Assembly (NCBI GenBank): GCA_019241805.1 | Contig: JAFAWL010000401.1 | Coordinates: forward strand, 1-12,923 | Length of the DNA stretch: 12,923 nt | Direction of reading: 5' to 3' | From: Actinomycetota bacterium | GTDB taxonomy: Bacteria > Actinomycetota > Actinomycetes > Mycobacteriales > Jatrophihabitantaceae | Shown here: positions 6,600-12,923 of the stretch, in pieces | Layout of the letters: the number at the start of each line of letters is the position of its first letter | Position numbering within the stretch: position 1 is the first letter of the stretch | The notes under the pieces: model-generated | Told to the model about the DNA's origin: nothing | What the model saw: the letters and a program-made list of their open reading frames with translations, nothing else | Databases searched by the model: none | Program-made: the position numbers and the translations under genes

Positions 6600-8639
6600 G
6601 TGGGGATACGCATCGGCATCGACACCGGCGGCACGTTCACCGACGTCGTCGCGGTCGATGATCTGACCGGCGCGATCGTCACGACCAAGACCCCGTCCAC
6701 CCCGAGCGACCCGGCCGACGGCTTCCTCGCCGCCGTTGAGAAGGTGTTGGCGCAGCTCGAGCTCACCCCCAAAGACGTCACCGCCATCAGCCATGGCACC
6801 ACCGTGGCCACCAACCGGCTGCTCGAAGGCCGGATCCCGCGTTTGGGTTTCATCACCACGGAGGGCTACGAGTTCCTGCTCGAGATCGCGCGGCAATCCG
6901 TGCCCGACGGCTACGGCAACAGCTACTTCTGGGTCAAACCCGATCGCATCGTGCCGGCCGATCTTGTGCGTACCGTCGGCGGTCGCCTCGACCACCTCGG
7001 AACCGAAGTACGGCCATTGGCCGAGGATGACGTCGTCGACGCCGCCCGCTTCTACCGCGCCAAGGGCGTCGACACGATCGGGATCTGCCTCCTGCACAGC
7101 TACTCCGATCCCACGCACGAACAACGTGTACGCGAAATCGTGCTGCGCGAACATCCGAAGGCCACGATCTCGATATCCGCCGATGTGCTGCGCGAATACC
7201 GCGAGTACGAGCGAGCCGTGACCACCTTGGTCGACGCGGCCGTGAAACCGGCCGTGTCGCGCTACATCGCCTCGTTACGCCGACGGCTCGACCGGCTGCG
7301 GCGAGGCCTGCCCTGCTACGTGATGAAATCCAACGGCGGGGTGCTCTCGGCCGACGAGGTCGTCAATAACCCGATCACCACGATGCTGTCGGGTCCGGCC
7401 GCCGGTGCCCTCGGCGCGGCGTTGATCGCGCAGCGGGCCGGCTACGACCGCGTGCTCACGCTCGACGGCGGCGGAACATCCACCGACGTGTGCGTCGTCG
7501 TCGACGGCGAACCGACCCTGACCACGGAGGGATCCGTCGGCCGGTATCCGGCCAAGATCCCGATGATCGACATCGTCACCGTGGGTGCCGGAGGCGGATC
7601 GATCGCGACGCTGGGCCCCGACGGCTCGTTGCGTGTCGGCCCACAGTCGGCCGGTGCCGACCCGGGCCCCATCTGTTACGGACGCGGCGGAAGCGAGGTC
7701 ACCGTGACCGACGCGCACGTCGTCCTCGGTCGCGTTCCACCCCGTCTGCTCGGCGGTGAGATTTCACTCGACGTAGATGCGGCCCGGACCGGAATCCAAC
7801 AGCTGGCCACTGAACTCGATCTCGAAGTCGAAGCGTGCGCAAACGGCATTCTTGAGATATCCGCCTGGAATCAGGCCAACGCATTGCGGCAGATCACCGT
7901 CAAACGTGGTCTGGACGTGCGGGATTTCGCGCTGACGACGTTCGGCGGATCTGGATCACTGTTGCTCTGCCGGCTGATGGACGTGCTCGGTTTGTCGACG
8001 GTGCTCGTGCCCGTGCACCCCGGCAACGTCTCCGCCTACGGCCTGCTCACGGTCGACGTGAAGAACGACTACGTGCGCACCGCAACCTCTCGTCACGACG
8101 ACCTCGACCCGGCCACGGTAGAGAAGATCCTCCACGAGCTTCGGGCCGAGGCCGCCCACGCCCTCGACGTCGAAGGATTCGCCCCGGCCGAGCAACGCTT
8201 CCTGCGCTCGGCCGACCTGCGCTACTTCGGCCAGGCCTACGAGATTCGCGTATCACTGGCCGACGAACTCGATCCGGCCGCCGTCGCCCGCGACTTCCAC
8301 GCCGCCCATCGCGCCCTGTACGGCTACGACTTCGCGGCCGACCAGCGGCAACAAGTCGAATGGGTCAACCTGCGGGTCACCGGCGTTGGTCCGATCGCCA
8401 AGCCGGCCGAGCGCCGCGTGTCAGCCGGGGCGACGCCGCAAGCGCGCGGCCGCCGTGCGGTCTCGTTCGATGGTGCCACCCGCGTCGACACCGCGATCTA
8501 CGACCGGGCCACGTTGCCGGCCGGCGCGCAACTCGTCGGACCGGCAATCATCGAGGAGTACGGCTCGACCATTCCACTGCATCCGGGCTTCGCCGCCCGG
8601 GTCGACGACTTCGGCAACCTGGTGGTGACCCGGTGTTGA
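6600..8639 (+). CDS. hyuA: Hydantoinase/oxoprolinase subunit A (HyuA, ATP-binding)
   Basis: A complete 679-residue protein of the HyuA family, which with HyuB forms ATP-dependent enzymes acting on cyclic amides (N-methylhydantoinase, 5-oxoprolinase, caprolactamase) or carboxylating ketones (acetone and acetophenone carboxylases). The fold is an actin-like ATPase. Visible motifs are the N-terminal phosphate loop IGIDTGGTFTDVV (Asp8 to Asp15), SHGTTVATNRLLEG from Ser64, MLSGPAAGALGA in the middle, the second loop DGGGTSTDV at 289-297, and GAGGGSIA at 329-336. The GTG at 6600 is forced, because an in-frame TGA lies at 6588 and the first motif begins four codons in. The Shine-Dalgarno is weak. 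The stop lies in the first unit of a tandem repeat. It leads the right-hand operon. Which cyclic amide it acts on is not readable, but a neighbouring ring-opening amidohydrolase favours an amide or ureide ring over a ketone. Confidence 0.95.
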   Translation: MGIRIGIDTGGTFTDVVAVDDLTGAIVTTKTPSTPSDPADGFLAAVEKVLAQLELTPKDVTAISHGTTVATNRLLEGRIPRLGFITTEGYEFLLEIARQSVPDGYGNSYFWVKPDRIVPADLVRTVGGRLDHLGTEVRPLAEDDVVDAARFYRAKGVDTIGICLLHSYSDPTHEQRVREIVLREHPKATISISADVLREYREYERAVTTLVDAAVKPAVSRYIASLRRRLDRLRRGLPCYVMKSNGGVLSADEVVNNPITTMLSGPAAGALGAALIAQRAGYDRVLTLDGGGTSTDVCVVVDGEPTLTTEGSVGRYPAKIPMIDIVTVGAGGGSIATLGPDGSLRVGPQSAGADPGPICYGRGGSEVTVTDAHVVLGRVPPRLLGGEISLDVDAARTGIQQLATELDLEVEACANGILEISAWNQANALRQITVKRGLDVRDFALTTFGGSGSLLLCRLMDVLGLSTVLVPVHPGNVSAYGLLTVDVKNDYVRTATSRHDDLDPATVEKILHELRAEAAHALDVEGFAPAEQRFLRSADLRYFGQAYEIRVSLADELDPAAVARDFHAAHRALYGYDFAADQRQQVEWVNLRVTGVGPIAKPAERRVSAGATPQARGRRAVSFDGATRVDTAIYDRATLPAGAQLVGPAIIEEYGSTIPLHPGFAARVDDFGNLVVTRC

Positions 8640-8710
8640 GTGGTGACCCGGTGTTGAGTGGTGACGCGGTGTTGACGGTGACGCGGTGTTGACCGGTGAC
8701 GCGGTGCTGA
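8623..8710. repeat. Five tandem 17-18 base units spanning the hyuA stop and hyuB start
   Basis: The unit is TGGTGACCCGGTGTTGAG. Copies start near 8623, 8641, 8659, 8676 and 8693; the first two are identical and the others differ by one to a few bases. Each unit carries GGTGA a few bases before a GTG, that is, a weak ribosome-binding site plus a start codon. The GTGs lie at 8633, 8651, 8669, 8686 and 8704, spaced 18, 18, 17 and 18. The first unit contains the hyuA stop (TGA 8637-8639); units 4 and 5 hold the usable hyuB starts. In the hyuB frame the repeat codes for VLTGDA-like hexapeptides. Confidence 0.9.
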
Positions 8711-10584
8711 CCGGCGGTGCGACGCCCGACCCGATTCTGGTCGAAATCGTCCAGGGCAGTCTCGCGTCGATCGAGATGGAGGTCGAGACCGCGATCGCCC
8801 GCACGTCACGCTCGCCGATGATCCGTGACGCGCATGACTTCCGCGCCGGCATCCACGATCGACTGCTGCGCAAACTCACCGGGCGCTCGTACAGTGCACT
8901 CGTCCATCCGGTCGCCCGCGACTTTCCGCTCGACACGATGCGCCCGGGCGACGTCTTCTTCCACAATGACGTCTACCTCTCCGAAGGCGGCATCGGCCAT
9001 CTGCCCGACCTCTGTGTGACCGTGCCGGTGTTCAGCGGCGGGGACGTCGTGGCTTTCGTCCAAGCCTTCGGCCATCACGACGATATCGGCGGCGCCGTGC
9101 CCGGTTCGATGCCCAGCCATGCCACCAGCGTCTTCGAGGAAGGCTTGATGGTCCCGCCGATCCGGCTGTGGGACCAGGGCGTACCCAACCGAGCCGCGCT
9201 GACGATCATGACCCGTAACTCACGGATGCCCGAGTCGCTCGCGGCTGACCTCGACGCCGAATGCTCGGCCTGCCTGATGGGAGCCCGGCGACTGGGCGAG
9301 TTGTTCGACCGCTACGGACGCGCCGCGATCGAAACCTGTTTCGACGCGATCGTCGAGCGCACTACCGAGACGTATCGGCGCGAGATCCTCGCCAAGATCC
9401 CGATCGGCACGTGGAGCTGGGAGGACTACGCCGAACACGACGGCGTCGACGCACCCCGCCTGCACGCCCAGCGGATCACGCTCACCCACACACCGGCCGA
9501 CGACCCCGGCGGGGAACGATTGATCATCGACTTCGCCGGTACGTCACCCCAGGCCAAGGGTCCGATCAATCATTGCGGCAACTACGCCGAGGGCAACTTC
9601 CTGAAGAAATGGCTGGCGCCCGTACTGCGTAATTTGGCCGACACGCCTGAACGGATGGCCGAACTGGACGTAAACGAGGGCGTTGTGCCACTGATCGAGA
9701 TGCGATTCCCGTCACCGGGCACGCTGCTCACGCCGATCTTTCCCGCGCCGACCAACGCCCGCACGTTCGTGATCCTGCGTCTGCTCGGCGTGCTCGTCGG
9801 CGTGCTGGCCAAGGCAGTCAAAGGCAACGTTCCGGCCGATCAGGAAACGATCCGCTACACCGGCGTCTACGGCGATGATCGCGACGGCCGCCCCTACCTC
9901 ATGCGTGAGGTCCTCGGCGGCGGGTCGGGCGGTCGCTACTACGCCGACGGCGAGGACACCGTGCACATCGTGCCCGATTCCCGCAACCTGCCGACCGAGT
10001 TCACCGAGGCCCGATTCCCGCTGCGGGTCGAACGGCTGGGTCTGGCCCGCGACTCGGGCGGCCCGGGTCGCTACCGCGGCGGGCTCGGCTATGAGAAGCA
10101 CATTCGCGTGCTGGCCGATGCCAACTTCATGTCCATCGCCGACCGATCCATCCTCGCCTGCTGGGGTGTGCGCGGTGGCCGGGCCGGCCGCCCGTTCCAG
10201 GTGACGATCGATCCCGACGGTCCACGCGAGCGCGAGGTCGACGCCCTGGCCGACGCCGTGCCGGTCCGCGCCGGCGAAGTGATCCGCATCCGCACCACCG
10301 GCGGCGGCGGGTGGGGTGATCCGCTCGATCGCCCGGCCGCGGAGGTCGGCTACGACGTGCGCACCGGCAAGGTGTCGGTCGCGGGTGCTCGGGACGACTA
10401 CGGCGTGATCGTTAACGGTTCGTCGAGCGAAGTCGATGAGCAGGCGACCGCACGCCATCGGGCTGCGGTGCGCGCAAATCGCGTTCCGGGTCAGCCGTTC
10501 TTCGACCGTGGTCCGGGATACGCCAGACTCGCAGGGGGCGCCAAAGCCGCTGACTGCGACTGGTTGGAGGACGGCGATGGTTGA
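8686..10584 (+). CDS. hyuB: Hydantoinase/oxoprolinase subunit B (HyuB)
   Basis: A 632-residue partner of HyuA, somewhat longer than many HyuB proteins. Family motifs visible are FFHNDVYLSEGGIGHLPD (residues 91-108), with the conserved Asn-Asp pair and the His-x-x-Asp near the active site. AFGHHDDIGGAVPGSMP (from 127) has a His-His-x-Asp cluster that probably binds metal. FAGTSPQAKGPIN follows in the middle and GGGGWGDPLDRP near the C-terminus. An in-frame stop at 8662 limits the start to GTG 8686, TTG 8689 or GTG 8704, all inside the tandem repeat. The first dozen residues (MLTGDAVLTGGA) are repeat-encoded and not part of the fold, which begins around DPILVEIVQGSL. The gene starts 46 bases after the hyuA stop and overlaps the CoA-transferase by 8 bases. 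The subunit complex is expected to be cytoplasmic. Confidence 0.94.
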   Translation: MLTGDAVLTGGATPDPILVEIVQGSLASIEMEVETAIARTSRSPMIRDAHDFRAGIHDRLLRKLTGRSYSALVHPVARDFPLDTMRPGDVFFHNDVYLSEGGIGHLPDLCVTVPVFSGGDVVAFVQAFGHHDDIGGAVPGSMPSHATSVFEEGLMVPPIRLWDQGVPNRAALTIMTRNSRMPESLAADLDAECSACLMGARRLGELFDRYGRAAIETCFDAIVERTTETYRREILAKIPIGTWSWEDYAEHDGVDAPRLHAQRITLTHTPADDPGGERLIIDFAGTSPQAKGPINHCGNYAEGNFLKKWLAPVLRNLADTPERMAELDVNEGVVPLIEMRFPSPGTLLTPIFPAPTNARTFVILRLLGVLVGVLAKAVKGNVPADQETIRYTGVYGDDRDGRPYLMREVLGGGSGGRYYADGEDTVHIVPDSRNLPTEFTEARFPLRVERLGLARDSGGPGRYRGGLGYEKHIRVLADANFMSIADRSILACWGVRGGRAGRPFQVTIDPDGPREREVDALADAVPVRAGEVIRIRTTGGGGWGDPLDRPAAEVGYDVRTGKVSVAGARDDYGVIVNGSSSEVDEQATARHRAAVRANRVPGQPFFDRGPGYARLAGGAKAADCDWLEDGDG

Positions 10585-11743
10585 CGTATTGGACGGCGGA
10601 CCGCTCGAGGGCGTACTCGTCGTCGATCTCACGCGGGCACTCGCCGGGCCGCACGCAACCATGATGCTTGCGGATCAGGGTGCCCGCGTAATCAAGGTCG
10701 AGGTGCCCGAGCACGGTGACGACAGTCGTGGCTGGGGACCCCCGTTCCTCACGCCCGAAGGTGCATCGCGCGAGTCGACTTACTTCCTGTCGGCCAATCG
10801 CAACAAGGAATCGATCACGCTCGATCTGAAGAACGAGGACGATGCGCGCGTCTTGTCGGCGCTGGTGGCGCGCGCCGACGTGCTGGTCGAGAACTTTCGC
10901 GTCGGCGTGCTCGATCGCCTCGGCTTTCCGGTGTCGCGACTGCACGAGATCAATCCGCGACTGGTGATCCTTTCGATCAGTGGATTCGGGCATGACGGCC
11001 CGGAGGGCGGCCGCCCGGGCTATGACCAGATCGCCCAGGGCGAGGGCGGATTGATGTCGTTGACCGGGTGGTCACCGGATCGACCGACGAAATCGGGCGC
11101 ACCGATTGCCGACATCATGGCCGGCATGTACGGCGCGTTCGGTGTCCTAGCCGCACTGCACGAACGCGCCACCACCGGTCGCGGGAAGGTCGTGCGCACG
11201 TCATTGCTGGCCGCGATGATCGGCGCGCACGCCTATCACGGCACGCGATATACCGTCGCCGGTGATGTTCCCGGCATGGCCGGCGCACACCATCCGTCGA
11301 TCTGCCCCTACGGCTTGTTCCACTGCGCCGACGGCATGGTGCAGATCGCGGTCGGCAGCGAGTTCCTCTGGCCGGAATTCGCCGCCGCGTTCGGTGTCGC
11401 CCGGCCCGAGTGGGCCACCAACGGTCAACGGGTGCAGGATCGCGAAGCGGTGAACGCCGCTGTCGACGAGGCCTTTTCGCACTATCGCCGCGATGATTTG
11501 ATGACCAAGCTGGCCGAGCTCGGCACGCCGGCCGGGCAGATCCGAGCCCTGGACGAGGTTTACACGTGGGACCAGACGATCTCGCAGGGCCTCGTGATCC
11601 AGGTCGAGCATCCGACGCTGGGACGGATCGATCTGCCCGGACCGCCTATTCGCTACGACGACGGTGGGCGGCGCGTACACCGTGCGCCGCCGACCCTGGG
11701 CCAACACAACGATTCGATCCGTCGGTGGCTGGACGAGTCGTGA
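10577..11743 (+). CDS. CaiB/BaiF family (class III) CoA-transferase
   Basis: A 388-residue protein, close to the usual 380-430 of family III CoA-transferases, which move CoA between carboxylic acids through an enzyme-bound aspartyl anhydride. Motifs are VVDLTRALAGPHATMMLADQ (16-34), VIKVEVPEHGDDSRGWGPPF, FLSANRNKESITLDL, VENFRVGVLDRLG, and GYDQIAQGEGGLMSLTG, whose Asp150 is the expected catalytic aspartate. The C-terminal dimer-swapped region ends with HRAPPTLGQHN. ATG 10577 is preceded by GGAGG at 10566-10570 and overlaps the hyuB stop by 8 bases; the longer open frame upstream is only a shadow of hyuB. Its stop overlaps the carbamate kinase GTG. It probably activates the acid left after ring opening, but neither the donor CoA ester nor the acid can be named. 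Confidence 0.93.
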   Translation: MVDVLDGGPLEGVLVVDLTRALAGPHATMMLADQGARVIKVEVPEHGDDSRGWGPPFLTPEGASRESTYFLSANRNKESITLDLKNEDDARVLSALVARADVLVENFRVGVLDRLGFPVSRLHEINPRLVILSISGFGHDGPEGGRPGYDQIAQGEGGLMSLTGWSPDRPTKSGAPIADIMAGMYGAFGVLAALHERATTGRGKVVRTSLLAAMIGAHAYHGTRYTVAGDVPGMAGAHHPSICPYGLFHCADGMVQIAVGSEFLWPEFAAAFGVARPEWATNGQRVQDREAVNAAVDEAFSHYRRDDLMTKLAELGTPAGQIRALDEVYTWDQTISQGLVIQVEHPTLGRIDLPGPPIRYDDGGRRVHRAPPTLGQHNDSIRRWLDES

Positions 11744-12678
11744 GCCGGGTGGTGATCGCTCTCGGCGGCAACGCGATGACCGCTGCCGACGGCAGCGCCC
11801 GTCCCGACGATCAACGGGTCGCGATCGAACGAGCCGCTGAACCGATCGCCGACCTAGTGGTCGCGGGCCACGAAGTCGTGATCACTCACGGGAACGGTCC
11901 ACAGGTCGGCAACCTGTTGGTGAAGAACGAGCTCGCCGCGCACGTCGTACCGCCGGTGCCGCTGGACTGGTGCGGCGCGCAGACTCAGGGCACGATCGGC
12001 CTGCTGTTGCTCGACGCCCTCGACCGTGCGCTCGCTGCGCGCGCCCGGCCGGCTCGGGTCGCCGCGCTCGTGTCGCGCACGTTGGTCGACGCGGACGACG
12101 CCGGCTTCACCGAGCCGACCAAACCGATCGGTCGCTACCTTCCGCGCGAGCAGGCCGCCGTGATGATCGAGCACGGGCAGATGTGGCAGGACCGCGGCGA
12201 ACACGGTTGGCGGCGCGTCGTCGCCTCGCCGGAGCCCCGCGAGTGCCTCGACGTGGACGCCGCGCTGGTCCTACTGAGCGCCGGTTACGTAGTCGTCTGC
12301 AGTGGCGGTGGGGGAGTACCCGTCGTGCGCACCGAAGGCGGCATCGTCGGCGTCGAGGCCGTGATCGACAAGGACCTGACGGCGGCGCTGCTCGCACGAG
12401 ATCTCGCCGCCGACGTGCTGATCATCGCTACCGATGTCGCGGCGGCCGTCGTGGGCTTCGGTGGTCCGGCGCCCCGTGCGCTCGCCGTTGTCACGGTCGA
12501 CGAGCTGACCGCCTTGGCCGCGCAGGGCCACTTCGCCTCCGGCAGCATGGGTCCCAAAGTCGAAGCGGCGTTGAGATTCGCTCGCTCGGGCAACGGATTC
12601 AGTGCCATCACTTCACTTGACCACATCGGCGACGCACTGGAAATGAACAACGCCACCGTCGTCACCGCCGCCATCTGA
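11740..12678 (+). CDS. arcC: Carbamate kinase
   Basis: A 312-residue enzyme, the normal length, of the amino-acid kinase fold, interconverting carbamoyl phosphate + ADP and carbamate + ATP. Motifs are VVIALGGNAM (4-13), ITHGNGPQVGNLLV (48-61), EPTKPIG with Lys128, GWRRVVASPEP, the VIDKD segment with Lys211, and SGSMGPKVEAAL with Lys273 near the C-terminus. All match true carbamate kinases rather than other members of the fold. The GTG start overlaps the CoA-transferase stop as GTGA. The gene sits next to a ring-opening amidohydrolase rather than with arginine deiminase (ArcA) or ornithine transcarbamoylase (ArcB) genes, which suggests a catabolic role outside the arginine deiminase pathway. 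A transcarbamoylase that could feed it carbamoyl phosphate is not seen in the window. Confidence 0.95.
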   Translation: MSRVVIALGGNAMTAADGSARPDDQRVAIERAAEPIADLVVAGHEVVITHGNGPQVGNLLVKNELAAHVVPPVPLDWCGAQTQGTIGLLLLDALDRALAARARPARVAALVSRTLVDADDAGFTEPTKPIGRYLPREQAAVMIEHGQMWQDRGEHGWRRVVASPEPRECLDVDAALVLLSAGYVVVCSGGGGVPVVRTEGGIVGVEAVIDKDLTAALLARDLAADVLIIATDVAAAVVGFGGPAPRALAVVTVDELTALAAQGHFASGSMGPKVEAALRFARSGNGFSAITSLDHIGDALEMNNATVVTAAI

Positions 12679-12697
12679 ACGGGAAGGAATCGCCGAC

Positions 12698-12923
12698 ATG
12701 CCCGAGCCGATCGAGGTCCGCAAGGTCCCGCTGCACAGCGTCACCGACGCCAGCGAGCTGGCCCGACTGATCGACGAGGGCGTGCTCGACTCCGATCGAG
12801 TCATCGCCGTGATCGGCAAGACCGAAGGCAACGGTGGCGTGAACGACTACACCCGCATCATCGCCGACCGCGCGTTTCGGGAGGTGCTCGTCGAGAAGGG
12901 GACCCGCCCGATACAGGACGTGC
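12698..12923 (+). CDS. Ring-opening amidohydrolase (cyanuric acid hydrolase/barbiturase family), N-terminal part
   Basis: Only the first 75 residues are in view; the frame runs off the right edge. The segment VIAVIGKTEGNGGVNDYTR (35-53) is the signature of the first repeat domain of the AtzD/TrzD/barbiturase family, with Lys41 as the expected lysine of the first Ser-Lys pair. These enzymes open cyanuric acid or barbiturate rings by hydrolysis. ATG 12698 has GGAAGGA at 12682-12688 upstream and begins 19 bases after the carbamate kinase stop, so it belongs to the same operon. The N-terminus alone cannot separate cyanuric acid hydrolase from barbiturase. A molybdenum hydroxylase nearby fits a barbiturase-like role, since bacterial oxidative pyrimidine breakdown makes barbiturate from uracil by a dehydrogenase. 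The family call is firm; the substrate is inference. Confidence 0.88.
   Translation, partial: MPEPIEVRKVPLHSVTDASELARLIDEGVLDSDRVIAVIGKTEGNGGVNDYTRIIADRAFREVLVEKGTRPIQDV

Noticed and set aside
8633..8692. HyuB start at GTG 8633, 8651 or 8669
   Set aside because: As the sequence stands these are in another frame that stops at 8690-8692, and an in-frame TGA at 8662 blocks the hyuB frame.
8623..8710. CRISPR-like array
   Set aside because: The units are directly adjacent with no unique spacers and lie at a gene junction; this is a short tandem repeat.
10436..10576. N-terminal extension of the CoA-transferase
   Set aside because: It overlaps the end of hyuB in another frame; ATG 10577 has GGAGG upstream and leads directly into the family motif.
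9712..10662. 316-codon antisense open frame over hyuB
   Set aside because: It is a shadow of hyuB and the CoA-transferase start, with no motifs and no ribosome-binding site of note.
11566..11739. N-terminal extension of the carbamate kinase
   Set aside because: It is a shadow of the CoA-transferase C-terminus; the kinase fold begins right after GTG 11740.

Overview
The window looks like a stretch of chromosome from a high-GC Gram-positive bacterium (Actinomycetota). By eye the DNA is strongly GC-rich with a G/C bias at third codon positions. GTG starts are frequent, genes are chained by 4-base overlaps, and one gene is a stand-alone 5'-3' exonuclease of the type familiar from mycobacteria and relatives. 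No RNA gene, insertion sequence, CRISPR array or origin was seen, and no gap without a gene exceeds 90 bases.

Left block (1-4744, + strand): a tightly coupled operon that begins outside the window. It encodes the end of an FAD subunit, a two-cluster [2Fe-2S] subunit and a large molybdopterin subunit of a xanthine-oxidase-family molybdenum hydroxylase. A CoxG-type SRPBCC protein with a C-terminal membrane anchor follows, then a nitrilase-superfamily C-N hydrolase with an intact Glu-Lys-Cys triad. The large subunit carries PYRGAGR, a form II-type active-site loop, so this is probably not a true CO dehydrogenase and its substrate is open.

Middle block (4762-6513): a class I SAM-dependent methyltransferase on the - strand, divergent from a 5'-3' exonuclease on the + strand whose last five residues are QLSLF, a consensus sliding-clamp-binding peptide. 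These two look unrelated to the catabolic genes on either side.

Right block (6600-12923, + strand): hydantoinase/oxoprolinase subunits HyuA and HyuB, a class III (CaiB/BaiF) CoA-transferase, a carbamate kinase, and the N-terminus of a ring-opening amidohydrolase of the cyanuric acid hydrolase/barbiturase family, which runs off the end. The leader of hyuA holds two GGCA-N5-TGCC palindromes 22 bases apart. The hyuA/hyuB junction holds five tandem 17-18 base units that replicate a GTG start module.

Together the catabolic genes suggest oxidative breakdown of a cyclic amide or ureide, for example a pyrimidine-like ring. In that reading the ring is hydroxylated by the molybdenum enzyme and opened by the barbiturase-like and/or ATP-dependent hydantoinase enzymes. 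The carbamoyl or amide group is released by the nitrilase homologue, the acid product is activated by the CoA-transferase, and carbamoyl phosphate may be recovered as ATP by carbamate kinase. The gene identities are well supported; the pathway and its substrate are inference.
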